Assembly: GCF_020281205.1 (NCBI RefSeq)
Contig: NZ_JACXZC010000025.1
Span: 1 to 50,826, forward strand
Length of the DNA stretch: 50,826 nucleotides
Direction of reading: 5' to 3'
Origin: Empedobacter stercoris
Lineage (GTDB): Bacteria; Bacteroidota; Bacteroidia; Flavobacteriales; Weeksellaceae
Shown: positions 9,867-19,334 of the stretch, piece by piece
How positions within the stretch are numbered: position 1 is the first letter of the stretch
How the letters are laid out: each line of letters opens with the position of its first letter
The notes under the pieces: generated by a model
What the model saw: the letters and a program-made list of their open reading frames with translations, nothing else
Told to the model about the DNA's origin: nothing
Database searches by the model: none
Position numbers and translations under genes: made by a program

Positions 9867-10892
9867 ATGAAACAATTTTTATTTGCAATTGCTATAGCGG
9901 CGACGTTAGTAAGTTGTGATTCTACAAAACCAATTTCACAAGAGAAATACCAAAAAAGTCTGGTAAAATATACAGATAAAGTTTCTGAAGCCGAACTAAA
10001 AAAACAGTTATACATCATTGCTGCTCCTGATATGGAAGGTAGAAATGCAGGAACTGAAGGAGAAATAAAAGCGGGGAATTATATTTCGAATTATTACAAA
10101 GAATTAGGAATTAATGGTCCAAATAATAATTATTTCCAAATTATTCCTGCTGGAACTTTTAATCGTGTAAAAGGTCAAATGCGTAATGTAATGGGATTCA
10201 TCGAAGGAGCTGAAAAGCCAGAAGAAATCGTTGTTATTTCTGCACATTATGATCACGACGGAATTAAAGATGGAAAATTATATCCTGGTGCTGATGATAA
10301 TGGTTCTGGAACTGTTGCTGTGATGGAAATTGGTCGTATTTTCCGCGAAGCTGAGAAGAAAGGAATTCGTCCAAAACGTTCGGTTCTTTTGTTGCATGTT
10401 TCAGGTGAAGAAAAAGGATTGTTAGGTTCTAAATATTATTCAGATCACCCAATTTATCCTTTAGAAAACACAATTGCAAATGTTAATATTGATATGATTG
10501 GTCGTGTAGATTATGAGCACAATGAGAAAACAAGAGATTTTGTGTATGTAATTGGTTCTGAAATGCTATCTTCAGATTTGCACAAAGCTGTTTTAGCAGC
10601 AAACGAAGGTTTAGGAATTAATTTGGATATGCGCTACAATACACCAGACGATCCAAATCGTTTCTATTATCGTTCTGACCATTATAATTTTGCAAAACAT
10701 AACATACCGTCTGTATTCTTTTTTAATGGAGTACACGATGATTACCACAAACCAGGCGATACACCAGATAAAATTGAATATGATTTGTTGACGCGTCGCA
10801 CAAAATTAGCGTTCAATACAATTTGGATTTTAGCAAATGCTGAAAATAGACCAGTTGTAGACAAAGAATCGCCAATGCCTTCGACAAGATAA
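9867..10892 (+). CDS. M28 family metallopeptidase lipoprotein
   Basis: 341 residues starting at MKQFLFAIAIAATLVSC; the lipobox ends at Cys17, so it is a lipid-anchored envelope protein. A longer in-frame TTG start at 9828 would put 13 residues before the signal peptide and is rejected. M28 zinc and catalytic residues are visible: SAHYDHDG (His127), GADDNGSGT (Asp143), SGEEKGLLG (Glu181/182), a central NIDMIGR, and a late His in VHDDYHKPGD. It is probably an aminopeptidase acting on peptides in the periplasm or at the outer membrane. Stand-alone, with its own terminator. Confidence 0.92.
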   Translation: MKQFLFAIAIAATLVSCDSTKPISQEKYQKSLVKYTDKVSEAELKKQLYIIAAPDMEGRNAGTEGEIKAGNYISNYYKELGINGPNNNYFQIIPAGTFNRVKGQMRNVMGFIEGAEKPEEIVVISAHYDHDGIKDGKLYPGADDNGSGTVAVMEIGRIFREAEKKGIRPKRSVLLLHVSGEEKGLLGSKYYSDHPIYPLENTIANVNIDMIGRVDYEHNEKTRDFVYVIGSEMLSSDLHKAVLAANEGLGINLDMRYNTPDDPNRFYYRSDHYNFAKHNIPSVFFFNGVHDDYHKPGDTPDKIEYDLLTRRTKLAFNTIWILANAENRPVVDKESPMPSTR

Positions 10893-10918
10893 TTAAAAAC
10901 TATTATATAATAATAAAG

Positions 10919-10948
10919 GAAGCTTCTCGTTGTGTAATGAGAAGCTTC
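10919..10948 (+). terminator. Terminator after the M28 peptidase gene
   Basis: A 10-bp stem GAAGCTTCTC/GAGAAGCTTC with a 10-base loop and a T-rich tail. Confidence 0.75.
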
Positions 10949-10955
10949 TTGTTTT

Positions 10956-11021
10956 GTAACAGCAAGGCAAAACTTATTTGCGCCCTACTTACCAATAGTT
11001 ATAAACTTGCCTTTGTTATAC
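10956..11021 (+). repeat. Degenerate intergenic palindromic repeat, copy B
   Basis: Imperfect inverted ends GTAACAGCAAGGCAA and TTGCCTTTGTTATAC (11 of 15 positions pair; the inner AAGGCAA/TTGCCTT is perfect). They enclose GCGCCCTACTTACC and AAACTTG, in the same order as copies A and C. It lies between the M28 terminator and pepD. The rest of the gap to 11160 is AT-rich and shows no gene. Confidence 0.45.
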
Positions 11022-11160
11022 TTTTATTTTAGTGTTTTTACTAATCAAATCAAGTTTCTGACCATTATAAAAAATAGTATAAAATGAATGATTGATGCAA
11101 CGTTAACTTTATAAAATAAATTTAAAACTTCTTTCATAAAACTATATTGTCTCAATTCCG

Positions 11161-11168
11161 TAACTTTG
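11161..11168 (+). promoter_or_regulatory. -7 element upstream of pepD
   Basis: TAACTTTG, 22 bases before the ATG, matches TAnnTTTG. No TTG is seen at the preferred spacing. Confidence 0.45.
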
Positions 11169-11190
11169 GAGAACAATAAAAAAACGAACA

Positions 11191-12681
11191 ATGAATAACG
11201 ATATTCTTAATTTGGAACCAAAAGCAATCTGGAAAAACTTCTCAGCATTGAACTCAGTTCCAAGACCTTCTAAAAAAGAAGAAAAAGTACGTCAGTTCAT
11301 CATCAAATTTGGTGAAGATTTAGGTTTACCTGTCGAAACGGACGAAGTAGGAAATGTTTTAATCAAAAAAGCAGCTTATCCAGGAATGGAAGACCGTAAA
11401 ACAGTTGTGATGCAATCGCACTTGGATATGGTTTGTCAAAAAAATAACGATGTAGAATTTGATTTCGACACACAAGGAATCGAAATGTACATTGAAGACG
11501 AGAAGTTTGTAACGGCAAACGGTACAACTTTAGGTGCAGATAATGGAATTGGAGTTGCAACAATTATGTCTATTTTAGAATCGAAAGATATTCCTCATCC
11601 AGCTATTGAAGCATTCTTTACAATTGACGAAGAAACGGGCATGACAGGTGCTTTAGGATTGAAAGCTGGTTTTTTATCTGGTAAAATTTTGTTGAATTTA
11701 GATACAGAAGAAGATGATGAATTAGACATTGGTTGTGCTGGTGGAGTTGATATAACCGCTACAAAATCATATACTGCTGAAACAGCAAACGGAACCGCTT
11801 TTACTTTAACTTTAAAAGGTTTGAACGGAGGTCACTCTGGAATGCAAATTCACGAAGGTTTAGGAAATTCGAACAAATTAATTGCTCGTTTGTTAAATGC
11901 TGGAACCGAGTTTGGTTTACAAATTGCGCATATGGAAGGTGGAAGTTTACGTAACGCTATTCCTCGCGAATCATGGGCGACAATTGTAATTCCTACAGAC
12001 AAAGTAGATGCTTTCAAGGCTGCATACGAAACTTTAAGAGCCGAAATCATCGAAGAATACGAAACAAAAGAGCCTAAAATGGTGATTACCTTAGAGTCTA
12101 CTGATACTACTTCTGCAATGTCAGCGCAAGAATCTAAAGTTTTTATCCAAACTGTGATGGCTGCTTTCAATGGTGTTTACAGAATGAGTCCAGACGTTGA
12201 AGGTTTAGTCGAAACATCTAATAATGTTGCACGCGTAGAAATTATCGAGGGTAATATTCGTATTTTATGTTTAACTCGTTCTTCTGTAGAATCAGGTAAA
12301 GAAGCATTGGCTCAAACCTTAAAAGCTGGATTCGAATTAGGAGGTTTTGATGTCAATTTTTCTGGCTCATATCCTGGTTGGAAAGCCAATACTCATTCAG
12401 AAATTTTAGAAGTTTTAAAAGAAATTTATATCAAACAAAATGGTGAAGAACCAAAAGTTGTGGCATGTCATGCTGGATTAGAATGTGGGATTATTGGTAC
12501 AAATTATCCTGGTTTGGATATGATTTCATTTGGTCCAAATATTTCGGGAGCACATTCACCTGATGAAAGAGTTGAAATCGTATCAGTTCAAAAATTCTGG
12601 AAGTATTTATTGGAGATTTTAAAAGAAATTCCAAATGATGGTCCAGTTGATTACAGCTGTGCAAATTCAAAAAACATTTAG
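11191..12681 (+). CDS. pepD: Aminoacyl-histidine dipeptidase (Xaa-His dipeptidase, M20)
   Basis: 496 residues, the usual length for the M20 PepD family, which splits Xaa-His and other dipeptides in the cytosol using two zinc ions. Visible: QSHLDMVCQ (first metal His, catalytic Asp), TTLGADNGIG (bridging Asp), TIDEETGMTGA (catalytic Glu pair), LNLDTEEDDELDIGCAGG, GGHSGMQIH in the lid domain, and HAGLECGII near the end. No signal peptide. A stand-alone gene closed by a strong terminator. Confidence 0.94.
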   Translation: MNNDILNLEPKAIWKNFSALNSVPRPSKKEEKVRQFIIKFGEDLGLPVETDEVGNVLIKKAAYPGMEDRKTVVMQSHLDMVCQKNNDVEFDFDTQGIEMYIEDEKFVTANGTTLGADNGIGVATIMSILESKDIPHPAIEAFFTIDEETGMTGALGLKAGFLSGKILLNLDTEEDDELDIGCAGGVDITATKSYTAETANGTAFTLTLKGLNGGHSGMQIHEGLGNSNKLIARLLNAGTEFGLQIAHMEGGSLRNAIPRESWATIVIPTDKVDAFKAAYETLRAEIIEEYETKEPKMVITLESTDTTSAMSAQESKVFIQTVMAAFNGVYRMSPDVEGLVETSNNVARVEIIEGNIRILCLTRSSVESGKEALAQTLKAGFELGGFDVNFSGSYPGWKANTHSEILEVLKEIYIKQNGEEPKVVACHAGLECGIIGTNYPGLDMISFGPNISGAHSPDERVEIVSVQKFWKYLLEILKEIPNDGPVDYSCANSKNI

Positions 12682-12702
12682 TTTAAGGTATTAAAATAGA
12701 TC

Positions 12703-12726
12703 AAAAGCCACTTTACAGTGGCTTTT
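12703..12726 (+). terminator. Terminator after pepD
   Basis: A 10-bp stem AAAAGCCACT/AGTGGCTTTT with a TTAC loop and T tail. Confidence 0.85.
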
Positions 12727-12861
12727 TTATTACCTATATAATTAATTAATCTATTATTTATTCAAAAAAACACAATAAAAGATGATTAAATTAACAAAGA
12801 TTAGGACAACTACAGATAATCAATTATTTTAGCATTTCGTAAAATTGAAGACTAACAAATA

Positions 12862-15024
12862 ATGAAAAAATTTTTATTATCCACTCTCTTAGTGGTTATG
12901 CTTTTTCCTTTTAAAGTGAAAGCTGACGAAGGAATGTGGTTTTTGATGTTCATCGAACGTCTGAATCACCGTGATATGCAAAAACAAGGGTTACAATTAA
13001 CTTCAGAAGAAATCTATAGTATCAACAACAACTCTTTAAAAGATGCTATTGTTCAATTTGGTGGTGGATGTACTGCTGAAATGGTATCTGGTCAAGGTTT
13101 AGTTTTGACAAACCACCATTGTGGTTATGGTGCAATTGCTGAATTATCTGCTCCTGAACACGATTATTTAAAAGATGGTTTTTGGGCTAAGGATAAAGCT
13201 GCTGAGTTAAAACCAAAAAACTTAAAAGTACGTTTTTTCGTTCGTATGGATGATGTTTCTAAACGTATTTTAGGTGTTGTGAACGATAAAATGTCTGAGT
13301 TAGATCGTGAAAAAGCAATTAACCAAGAGATTGCTAAAATTGAAAAAGAAAACAGCGAAAATGGAAAATATGTTGTTTCTGTACGTTCTTTCTTTCAAGG
13401 AAATGAGTATTACTACTTTGTTTACCAAGATTATGAAGATGTACGTTTAGTAGGAACACCTCCAAGTTCTATTGGTAAATTTGGTGGAGACACAGACAAC
13501 TGGGAATGGCCTCGTCATACAGGAGATTTTGCTATGTTCCGTGTTTACGCAGATAAAGATGGTAATCCTGCAGCTTATTCAACAAACAATGTTCCATTAC
13601 AACCAAAACATCATTTACCTGTTTCTTTAAAAGGCTATCAACCAGATGACTTCGCTATGATTTTGGGTTACCCAGGTCGTACAAATCGCTGGATGCCAGC
13701 GCAAGGTGTCGCTCAAAATGTTGAGTTCGCTTATCCTGCATGGGTAGAAGCTTCAAAAGTAACAATGGATCAAATGAAAAAATATATGGATCAAAATCAA
13801 AAAGTTAATATTGATTATGCATCTAAATATGCTGGAGTTGCGAACTATTGGAAAAACCGTGATGGTATGATTGAAGCATTAAAACTTCATGGAACAGTTG
13901 CGAAAAAAACAAAAGAAGAAGAAAAATTCAATAAATGGGCTCAAAAAGGAGCTAACAAAGCTGAATATGGTAATGTTGTTTCTAATTTGAATGATTATTA
14001 TGCGAAAACAAATTTAGATGCTCGTCATAACAATTACATCAATATTTTATTACGCTATTCTACTTTAGCAAGTGCACCATACTCTATCGGTAAAGCGTTA
14101 GAAAATTATGCGGCTGCAAATGATGCAAAACGCAATGAGATGCGCCCTCGTATTCAGAATGCGATCAATGCATACTATGAAAAAATGTACTTGCCTTTAG
14201 AAAAAGATTTATTGACTGCTCAATTAAATCTTTATACTTCTAAAGCAAATGAAGCGGGATTAGCACCTTATGTTGCTGATTTAGCAAAACAAAATAACAA
14301 CAATTTTACTGCTTTTGTAAACGATGCTGTTGAAAGAAGTTTCTTCGCTGATCAAAAACAAGTTGAGAATTTCTTAATCTCTCCAGATGTAGAAGTATTG
14401 AAAAAAGATCCATTATATGTTTTATCAAACGCTTTAGTAGAAAGAGCTTCTAAGCAAACAGATGAGCAAGCGAAATTAAACGATGTTTATTCTAAAAACT
14501 TCCGTTTATTGGTAAAAGGTTTACGTGAGTCTAAAATCGGAAATATCTTATATCCTGATGCAAACTCTACGTTACGTTTAACGTACGGATCTATCCAAAA
14601 TTTACCAAAAAGTACAAATCCAAAACGTCAACCAGACGTTGCATCTAACTACTTTACAACTTTAGAAGGTACAGTTGCAAAACACATCCCTGGTGACGAG
14701 GAATTCGAAAATCCACAACGTTTATTAGATTTGGCTAAAGCTAAAGATTATGGACAATATGCGGATAAAGACGGATGCTTACACGTAAATTTCTTATCAA
14801 ACAATGATATTACAGGAGGTAACTCAGGTTCTCCAGTAATGAATGGTAAAGGTGAATTAATCGGTATTGCATTTGATGGAAACATCGAAGCAATGGCTGG
14901 TGATGTTATCTTCGATCCTAAATTACAACGCACGATATCTGTAGATATTCGTTATGTTTTATGGGTTGTTGATAAATTTGCTGGAGCAAAACATATTGTT
15001 GATGAAATGACAATTGTAAAATAA
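12862..15024 (+). CDS. S46 dipeptidyl-peptidase, DPP7-type
   Basis: A 720-residue exported serine peptidase with a signal peptide ending near VKA-DEG. It removes dipeptides from oligopeptides in the periplasm. Family landmarks are complete: TNHHCGYG (His85/86), NWEWPRHTGDF (Asp222) and GGNSGSPV (Ser655). Residue 673 in IAFDGN is Gly. In characterised S46 enzymes a Gly here accompanies hydrophobic P1 preference (DPP7) and an Arg accompanies Asp/Glu preference (DPP11), so a DPP7-like specificity is inferred. A typical Bacteroidota enzyme for peptide-based growth. Monocistronic, with terminator. Confidence 0.95.
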   Translation: MKKFLLSTLLVVMLFPFKVKADEGMWFLMFIERLNHRDMQKQGLQLTSEEIYSINNNSLKDAIVQFGGGCTAEMVSGQGLVLTNHHCGYGAIAELSAPEHDYLKDGFWAKDKAAELKPKNLKVRFFVRMDDVSKRILGVVNDKMSELDREKAINQEIAKIEKENSENGKYVVSVRSFFQGNEYYYFVYQDYEDVRLVGTPPSSIGKFGGDTDNWEWPRHTGDFAMFRVYADKDGNPAAYSTNNVPLQPKHHLPVSLKGYQPDDFAMILGYPGRTNRWMPAQGVAQNVEFAYPAWVEASKVTMDQMKKYMDQNQKVNIDYASKYAGVANYWKNRDGMIEALKLHGTVAKKTKEEEKFNKWAQKGANKAEYGNVVSNLNDYYAKTNLDARHNNYINILLRYSTLASAPYSIGKALENYAAANDAKRNEMRPRIQNAINAYYEKMYLPLEKDLLTAQLNLYTSKANEAGLAPYVADLAKQNNNNFTAFVNDAVERSFFADQKQVENFLISPDVEVLKKDPLYVLSNALVERASKQTDEQAKLNDVYSKNFRLLVKGLRESKIGNILYPDANSTLRLTYGSIQNLPKSTNPKRQPDVASNYFTTLEGTVAKHIPGDEEFENPQRLLDLAKAKDYGQYADKDGCLHVNFLSNNDITGGNSGSPVMNGKGELIGIAFDGNIEAMAGDVIFDPKLQRTISVDIRYVLWVVDKFAGAKHIVDEMTIVK

Positions 15025-15045
15025 ATTACAACAATCATATCGCTT

Positions 15046-15068
15046 AAGGCTTCCGTTTTGGAAGCCTT
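15046..15068 (+). terminator. Terminator after the S46 peptidase gene
   Basis: A 9-bp stem AAGGCTTCC/GGAAGCCTT with a GTTTT loop and a T7 run continuing to 15073. The last Ts overlap the TTG box of the next promoter. Confidence 0.82.
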
Positions 15069-15071
15069 TTT

Positions 15072-15101
15072 TTGTGGTGATAATTTAAACAAATACCTTT
15101 G
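15072..15101 (+). promoter_or_regulatory. Full Bacteroidota promoter of the MBL-fold hydrolase gene
   Basis: TTG at 15072-15074, 19-base spacer, TACCTTTG at 15094-15101: an exact TTG-N19-TAnnTTTG match, 18 bases before the ATG. Confidence 0.75.
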
Positions 15102-15119
15102 TAAAAAGTTTAAAAAAAA

Positions 15120-15851
15120 ATGAAAGTTATTCCACTATTTGAAGGAGTTTATCATGTAGATGAAAATAAGGAATTTCAATTTAAAAGTCAAGATATAATC
15201 GAGGGCAAACCAGAAAGTGGTTATTATTTAAACGTTCGTCCTTTTTTGGTTCAGGTTGCAGACGATAATATTTTGATTGATACAGGTTTTGGAGGAGAAA
15301 TAGATTGCGAACCTATTGTACTTAGGAAGTTGTGCGAACATCATATTGAGCCCAATCAAATTACAAAAGTATTGATTTCACACCTGCATAAAGACCATGC
15401 AAATGGATTAGGAAATTGGGTTGGTGAACAATTTGTATGTAATTTTCCGAATGCTCTAATTTACATTCAACAACGTGAATATGATTACGCAATTGCTCAA
15501 ACAAATAATTCGTATAATTACGAACGTTTAGAAAAACTAAAATCATTCAAGAACATTATTTGGATGAATGAAAATCAAGGTCAAATATCAAATCAAGTTG
15601 AATTTGAACTCACAGGTGGACATGTTCCTTTTCAACAAGTTTTCTGGATTAAAGAAAATGATGAAACTGTTTTTTATGGAGCTGATAATTTACCTCAATT
15701 AAATTATCTTAGATATCATGCAGCTTTCAAAAATGATATTGATGGTATAAAAGCAATGGAAGATCGTTTGCGTTGGGAAGTTGAAGCTAAGAAAGAACAT
15801 TGGACGATTCTTTTCTATCATGGAAAACGGACAGCTACAAATAAATTTTAA
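15120..15851 (+). CDS. Metallo-beta-lactamase-fold hydrolase
   Basis: 243 residues, cytosolic. The metal motif HLHKDH is at 88-93 (His88, His90, Asp92, His93). A later metal His lies in TGGHVPFQQ, the bridging Asp in FYGADN, and a last His in the FYHGKR segment, so the active site looks complete. The general form is that of small MBL-fold hydrolases acting on lactones, thioesters or phosphoesters; the substrate cannot be inferred. It has its own promoter and a terminator shared with the next, convergent gene. Confidence 0.88.
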   Translation: MKVIPLFEGVYHVDENKEFQFKSQDIIEGKPESGYYLNVRPFLVQVADDNILIDTGFGGEIDCEPIVLRKLCEHHIEPNQITKVLISHLHKDHANGLGNWVGEQFVCNFPNALIYIQQREYDYAIAQTNNSYNYERLEKLKSFKNIIWMNENQGQISNQVEFELTGGHVPFQQVFWIKENDETVFYGADNLPQLNYLRYHAAFKNDIDGIKAMEDRLRWEVEAKKEHWTILFYHGKRTATNKF

Positions 15852-15852
15852 T

Positions 15853-15883
15853 AAAAAAGTCAGGTAACTTACCTGACTTTTTT
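15853..15883. terminator. Bidirectional terminator
   Basis: A 13-bp perfect stem AAAAAAGTCAGGT/ACCTGACTTTTTT with loop AACTT, between convergent genes. Confidence 0.88.
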
Positions 15884-15886
15884 AAC

Positions 15887-16114
15887 TTATAGTTTTTCCT
15901 CACTATATTCTCCAATTAATGCATAATAGCCAAATAAAGCCATTCCAAAAACTATAATTGGAGTCAAAACAAAGAGTATAATAATTCCAAAAACCAAATC
16001 ATCTTGAGAACCTGATGTTAATTTTGGAATTCCAAATTCCATAATACAAAAGTATGCCACAACGAGTGATAACACGATCCATACAATTCCTAATATTTTT
16101 TTAAGTATTTCCAT
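15887..16114 (-). CDS. Small two-helix membrane protein (DUF6814-like)
   Basis: 75 residues with two predicted membrane helices (about 7-26 and 42-66) joined by FGIPKLTSGSQDDLVFG. I associate this pattern with a Bacteroidota small-membrane-protein family found next to MHS-type MFS transporters (possibly DUF6814; the label is uncertain). It starts 12 bases after the transporter's stop on the same strand, so it is the last gene of the porin-transporter unit and may be an accessory subunit. Confidence 0.65.
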   Translation of the reverse strand: MEILKKILGIVWIVLSLVVAYFCIMEFGIPKLTSGSQDDLVFGIIILFVLTPIIVFGMALFGYYALIGEYSEEKL

Positions 16115-16126
16115 TTTGTATTTTTT

Positions 16127-17660
16127 TTAATTCACATTTCTATCTTTGTTACTAATATAAATTGCTCCAATTATAAAACATACTGCAGCAATACCAATAG
16201 GATACCAAAGTCCTTCTAAATAAAATTGAGGATCACCATTGTTCTTTGCATTTGTAACTAAATACGTAGAAACTGCGGGTAATAAACCACCAAATATTCC
16301 ATTTCCGACATGATAAGGCAACGACATTGATGTATAACGAATTTTGACTGGAAACATTTCTACTAAAAATGCTGCTATAGGTCCATATACCATTGTAATA
16401 AAAACGATTTGTATCCAAATTAAACCAATTAATTTCCATTTATTACCGCTTGTAATATGCGTTGTTCTTTTTACAATTTCACTTACTTTACCATCTACAA
16501 TCTTCGCTTGTCCATTTTCTAAATGACGTATAGTCACTTGTTTATAGGTTGTACCATCTGTAAACGACTGATTAAGAGTATAAATAGAATCCGTAACTTC
16601 GCCATTCACTTTCATTTCTGCTTCGTGTTTTGTATCTGCTACTATTTCTTGTTTATTTTCTAAATTAGAAGTTTGATACATTGATTCGTAAATTGGACGA
16701 TACGAAAAGACAGCTAAAATCATCCCTATTAACATCACCCATTTTCGACCTACCTTATCACTTAACCAACCAAATACAACAAAAAAAGGAGTTCCAAATA
16801 ACAATGCTATTCCTAACAATGAATCAACTTGATTTGAATCTACATTCATAACAGTTTTCATATAGCTCATCGAATAAAATTGTCCAGTATACCAAACAAC
16901 ACCTTGTCCCATTACCGCACCAAAAAGAGCTAATAGTACGAATTTCATATTATAGCGGTTACCAAATGATTCTTTCAAAGGATTTTTAGATGTCGTTCCT
17001 TCATCTTTTGCCTTTTTAAAAGCAGGAGACTCGTCCATATTTTTTCGGATTATATAAGAAACATATACCATAAAAATAGATAAGGCAAATGGCACCCTCC
17101 ATCCCCATAAATCAAACTGTTCTTCAGAAAGAACTGATTTAGTTAATAAAATAACCAATAACGATACAAACAAACCAATTGTAGCAGTTGTCTGTATCCA
17201 AGAAGTCCAATAACCTCTTTGTCCATCTGGAGCATGTTCGGCTACATATGTCGCAGCACCACCATACTCACCACCTAAAGCCAAACCTTGTAATAAACGT
17301 AATATTAAAACCAATAATGGTGCAAGAAAACCTATTGTTTCATAAGAAGGTATACAACCAATCAAGAAAGTAGCACCTCCCATCAAAATTAGAGTTGCCA
17401 TAAAGGTATATTTTCGACCAATTATATCTCCTAATCTACCAAAAAAATAAGGCTCCAAATGGACGAACTACAAAACCAGCTGCAAATGTTGCAAGAGTAG
17501 AAAGAAAGGCTGCGGTAGGATTTTCTGCAGGGAAAAATTTTGTGGAAATAACAACTGCAAGACTTCCAAAAATAAAGAAATCATACCATTCGATCAAAGT
17601 TCCCATAGAGGAAGCTCCAATCACTTTCCAGATTGTTTTTTTACTTGTTGTTTCACTCAT
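16127..17660 (-). pseudogene. MHS-type MFS transporter, frameshifted in a T7 run
   Basis: The start at 17660 gives SSMGTLIEWYDFFIFGSLA, the hallmark first helix of the metabolite:H+ symporter (ProP/KgtP) group. The frame then breaks at seven Ts (17441-17447, minus strand). With six Ts the text reads on as FGALFFGRLGDIIGRK, the conserved helix 2-3 loop, and continues for about 440 residues to 16127. Repaired, it is about 510 residues with 12 helices and a soluble insertion of about 85 residues in the second half (between SYRPIYES and TSGNKWK). Either truly broken or a one-base sequence error. Porin upstream, small membrane protein downstream. Substrate unknown; the group moves organic acids, betaines and related solutes. 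Confidence 0.85.
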
Positions 17661-17702
17661 AAATTTTGTTTTTTTTGTGTTAATTATAGTTATAGTGTTA
17701 TT

Positions 17703-18935
17703 TTATAATAATATCATTGCTTGTAGTGTGATCATATCATCCATATGTTTTGGTTGATCGAAAGATTTTTGGTATTCAACTGATATTTTTGCATTCTGCC
17801 CATCGATGTACCAATTGCCTCCAATTTTAAATTCATTTGCAGGTTTTACTAACCCTTTAAAATCTCGATATGAATACCCTACATAAGGTTGAATTCTATT
17901 GCGAAATTTCCCCTCTCCTTCTTTAATATTTTTAGGTAAAAGATAACCAACATGTCCAGAGAATTGACTTCCATCACCTACAACATTCCCCTGAACATAA
18001 GCATCTCCCATATCAGAATATTGATATTTTGTATAAGCAGTAATAGAAGAAGATTGTCCAATTGGCGCATCATAAAAAGCATCAACTGCAAGATGTGTAA
18101 CATTTTCTCCTATCAAATTATCATGCTCTTTTTTTACAATTGCATTACTTTGATTAAAAAATCCTGCTCCAATATTAAACACTTTTTTTGTTCCTAAATA
18201 AGTTCCTACACGATAAGGTAATGCATTCGATTCTTGATCAAGAAATTGATAATCAAAATAACCTGAAACAGCATATTTCCCTTCACCAAGTAAAGCTTTA
18301 CCTAAGTATTTTTCTTGTCCATTCTCTAAAATTGAATTCGAATTTCCATCTAACGTATTTGTAATTGCATCGCTTAATGCTAAACGGTAATTTAATTTTC
18401 CTACACGTCCTTTTGCAAAAACCCCTAAATGATTTGAAAATTGATCTGACAAACCAAGTGTAGCCCAATCTGCGCGATTATTATCTAACATTAACATATT
18501 AATAGATCCTTGAGCATTACCTCGAGAAATCCCTCCAAAATTATGTACTCCTGCCCCTAACGCTAAGTTATTTGTGACTTTATATTGTAAAAACATTTCG
18601 TGTAAAAAAAATGAAACATCAGAACTCTTTCCAACTGGAGAAAGATTATTGTCGTAAATTCCATTTGCACCAAAATGAGTTAAGATCATAAAACGATCAT
18701 TAATTTGTGAATAAGCCAAGACACGAGCTCTTTTAATCGAAAATCCATCATTCGCATGTTTTCCTTCATAATCCTGAAACCAAGTTTGTCCCCATAAAAT
18801 AAAGCGAACATATTTGTTTCCTTCTGGATTCAGTTTAACCACTAAACCTCCATCATACTCCGAAGCATATTGCGCTTTTGTATGCGATAATCCAATGGTT
18901 AATAAAATGCTAATGGCCAAAATATTTTTCTTCAT
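17703..18935 (-). CDS. Outer-membrane porin (phosphate-selective porin-like)
   Basis: 410 residues with a signal peptide ending at HTKAQ (about residue 21), then strand-rich sequence alternating aromatic and polar residues (YVRFILWGQTWFQDYEG; FSIKRARVLAYSQINDRF), as in the OprP/O-like porins of Bacteroidota. It probably forms the outer-membrane pore for the solute imported by the downstream MFS gene, 42 bases away on the same strand. The final residues (DMITLQAMILL) look like a closing beta strand. The substrate is not evident. Confidence 0.82.
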   Translation of the reverse strand: MKKNILAISILLTIGLSHTKAQYASEYDGGLVVKLNPEGNKYVRFILWGQTWFQDYEGKHANDGFSIKRARVLAYSQINDRFMILTHFGANGIYDNNLSPVGKSSDVSFFLHEMFLQYKVTNNLALGAGVHNFGGISRGNAQGSINMLMLDNNRADWATLGLSDQFSNHLGVFAKGRVGKLNYRLALSDAITNTLDGNSNSILENGQEKYLGKALLGEGKYAVSGYFDYQFLDQESNALPYRVGTYLGTKKVFNIGAGFFNQSNAIVKKEHDNLIGENVTHLAVDAFYDAPIGQSSSITAYTKYQYSDMGDAYVQGNVVGDGSQFSGHVGYLLPKNIKEGEGKFRNRIQPYVGYSYRDFKGLVKPANEFKIGGNWYIDGQNAKISVEYQKSFDQPKHMDDMITLQAMILL

Positions 18936-19334
18936 GATACAATAATTAGGTGTTAATTTTACAATAGTTATGATTAAACATTTTCAAAACACAAAACCTT
19001 AACTTTATCTAAAATAATATGTTGAAAAATAAAAATATCATATTTTTCAAAAAAATGAATGATTTTATTAATAGTGTAATTAAGACACTATTATTTTTTA
19101 GAAATCCTTAAAAAAAAATGATAAAAAAGTTTAAATTAATAATTAACGAGCTTCATTTTCTTAAATTTTTTTTAAAAAAACTATAAAAATTTAAATGATT
19201 TTTATTTAATCAAGAAGCAAATAATTTCATTTTTATTAAAATCGAATCAAAAATTTATAAATTCTATCTAATTGCTACTATTATAATCAATTTGTAAATA
19301 TTCAAATTCTCTACTTATATTTATAAAAAAACAA
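18936..19334. other. Gene-free AT-rich divergent intergenic region
   Basis: About 400 bases between divergent genes, almost entirely A/T with many short A and T runs. It must hold the promoters of the porin unit and the BtuF-like gene; a TATATTTA shortly before 19335 is one base off the -7 consensus. I see no RNA gene, coding frame or strong hairpin. Confidence 0.5.

Noticed and set aside
17441-17447. Programmed frameshift in the MFS gene
   Set aside because: A T7 run alone is short for efficient slippage and no stimulatory structure is evident; a mutation or sequence error is simpler.
18936-19334. Possible small RNA in the long AT-rich gap
   Set aside because: No stable stem, terminator or conserved promoter pair could be located; it looks like plain divergent promoter DNA.
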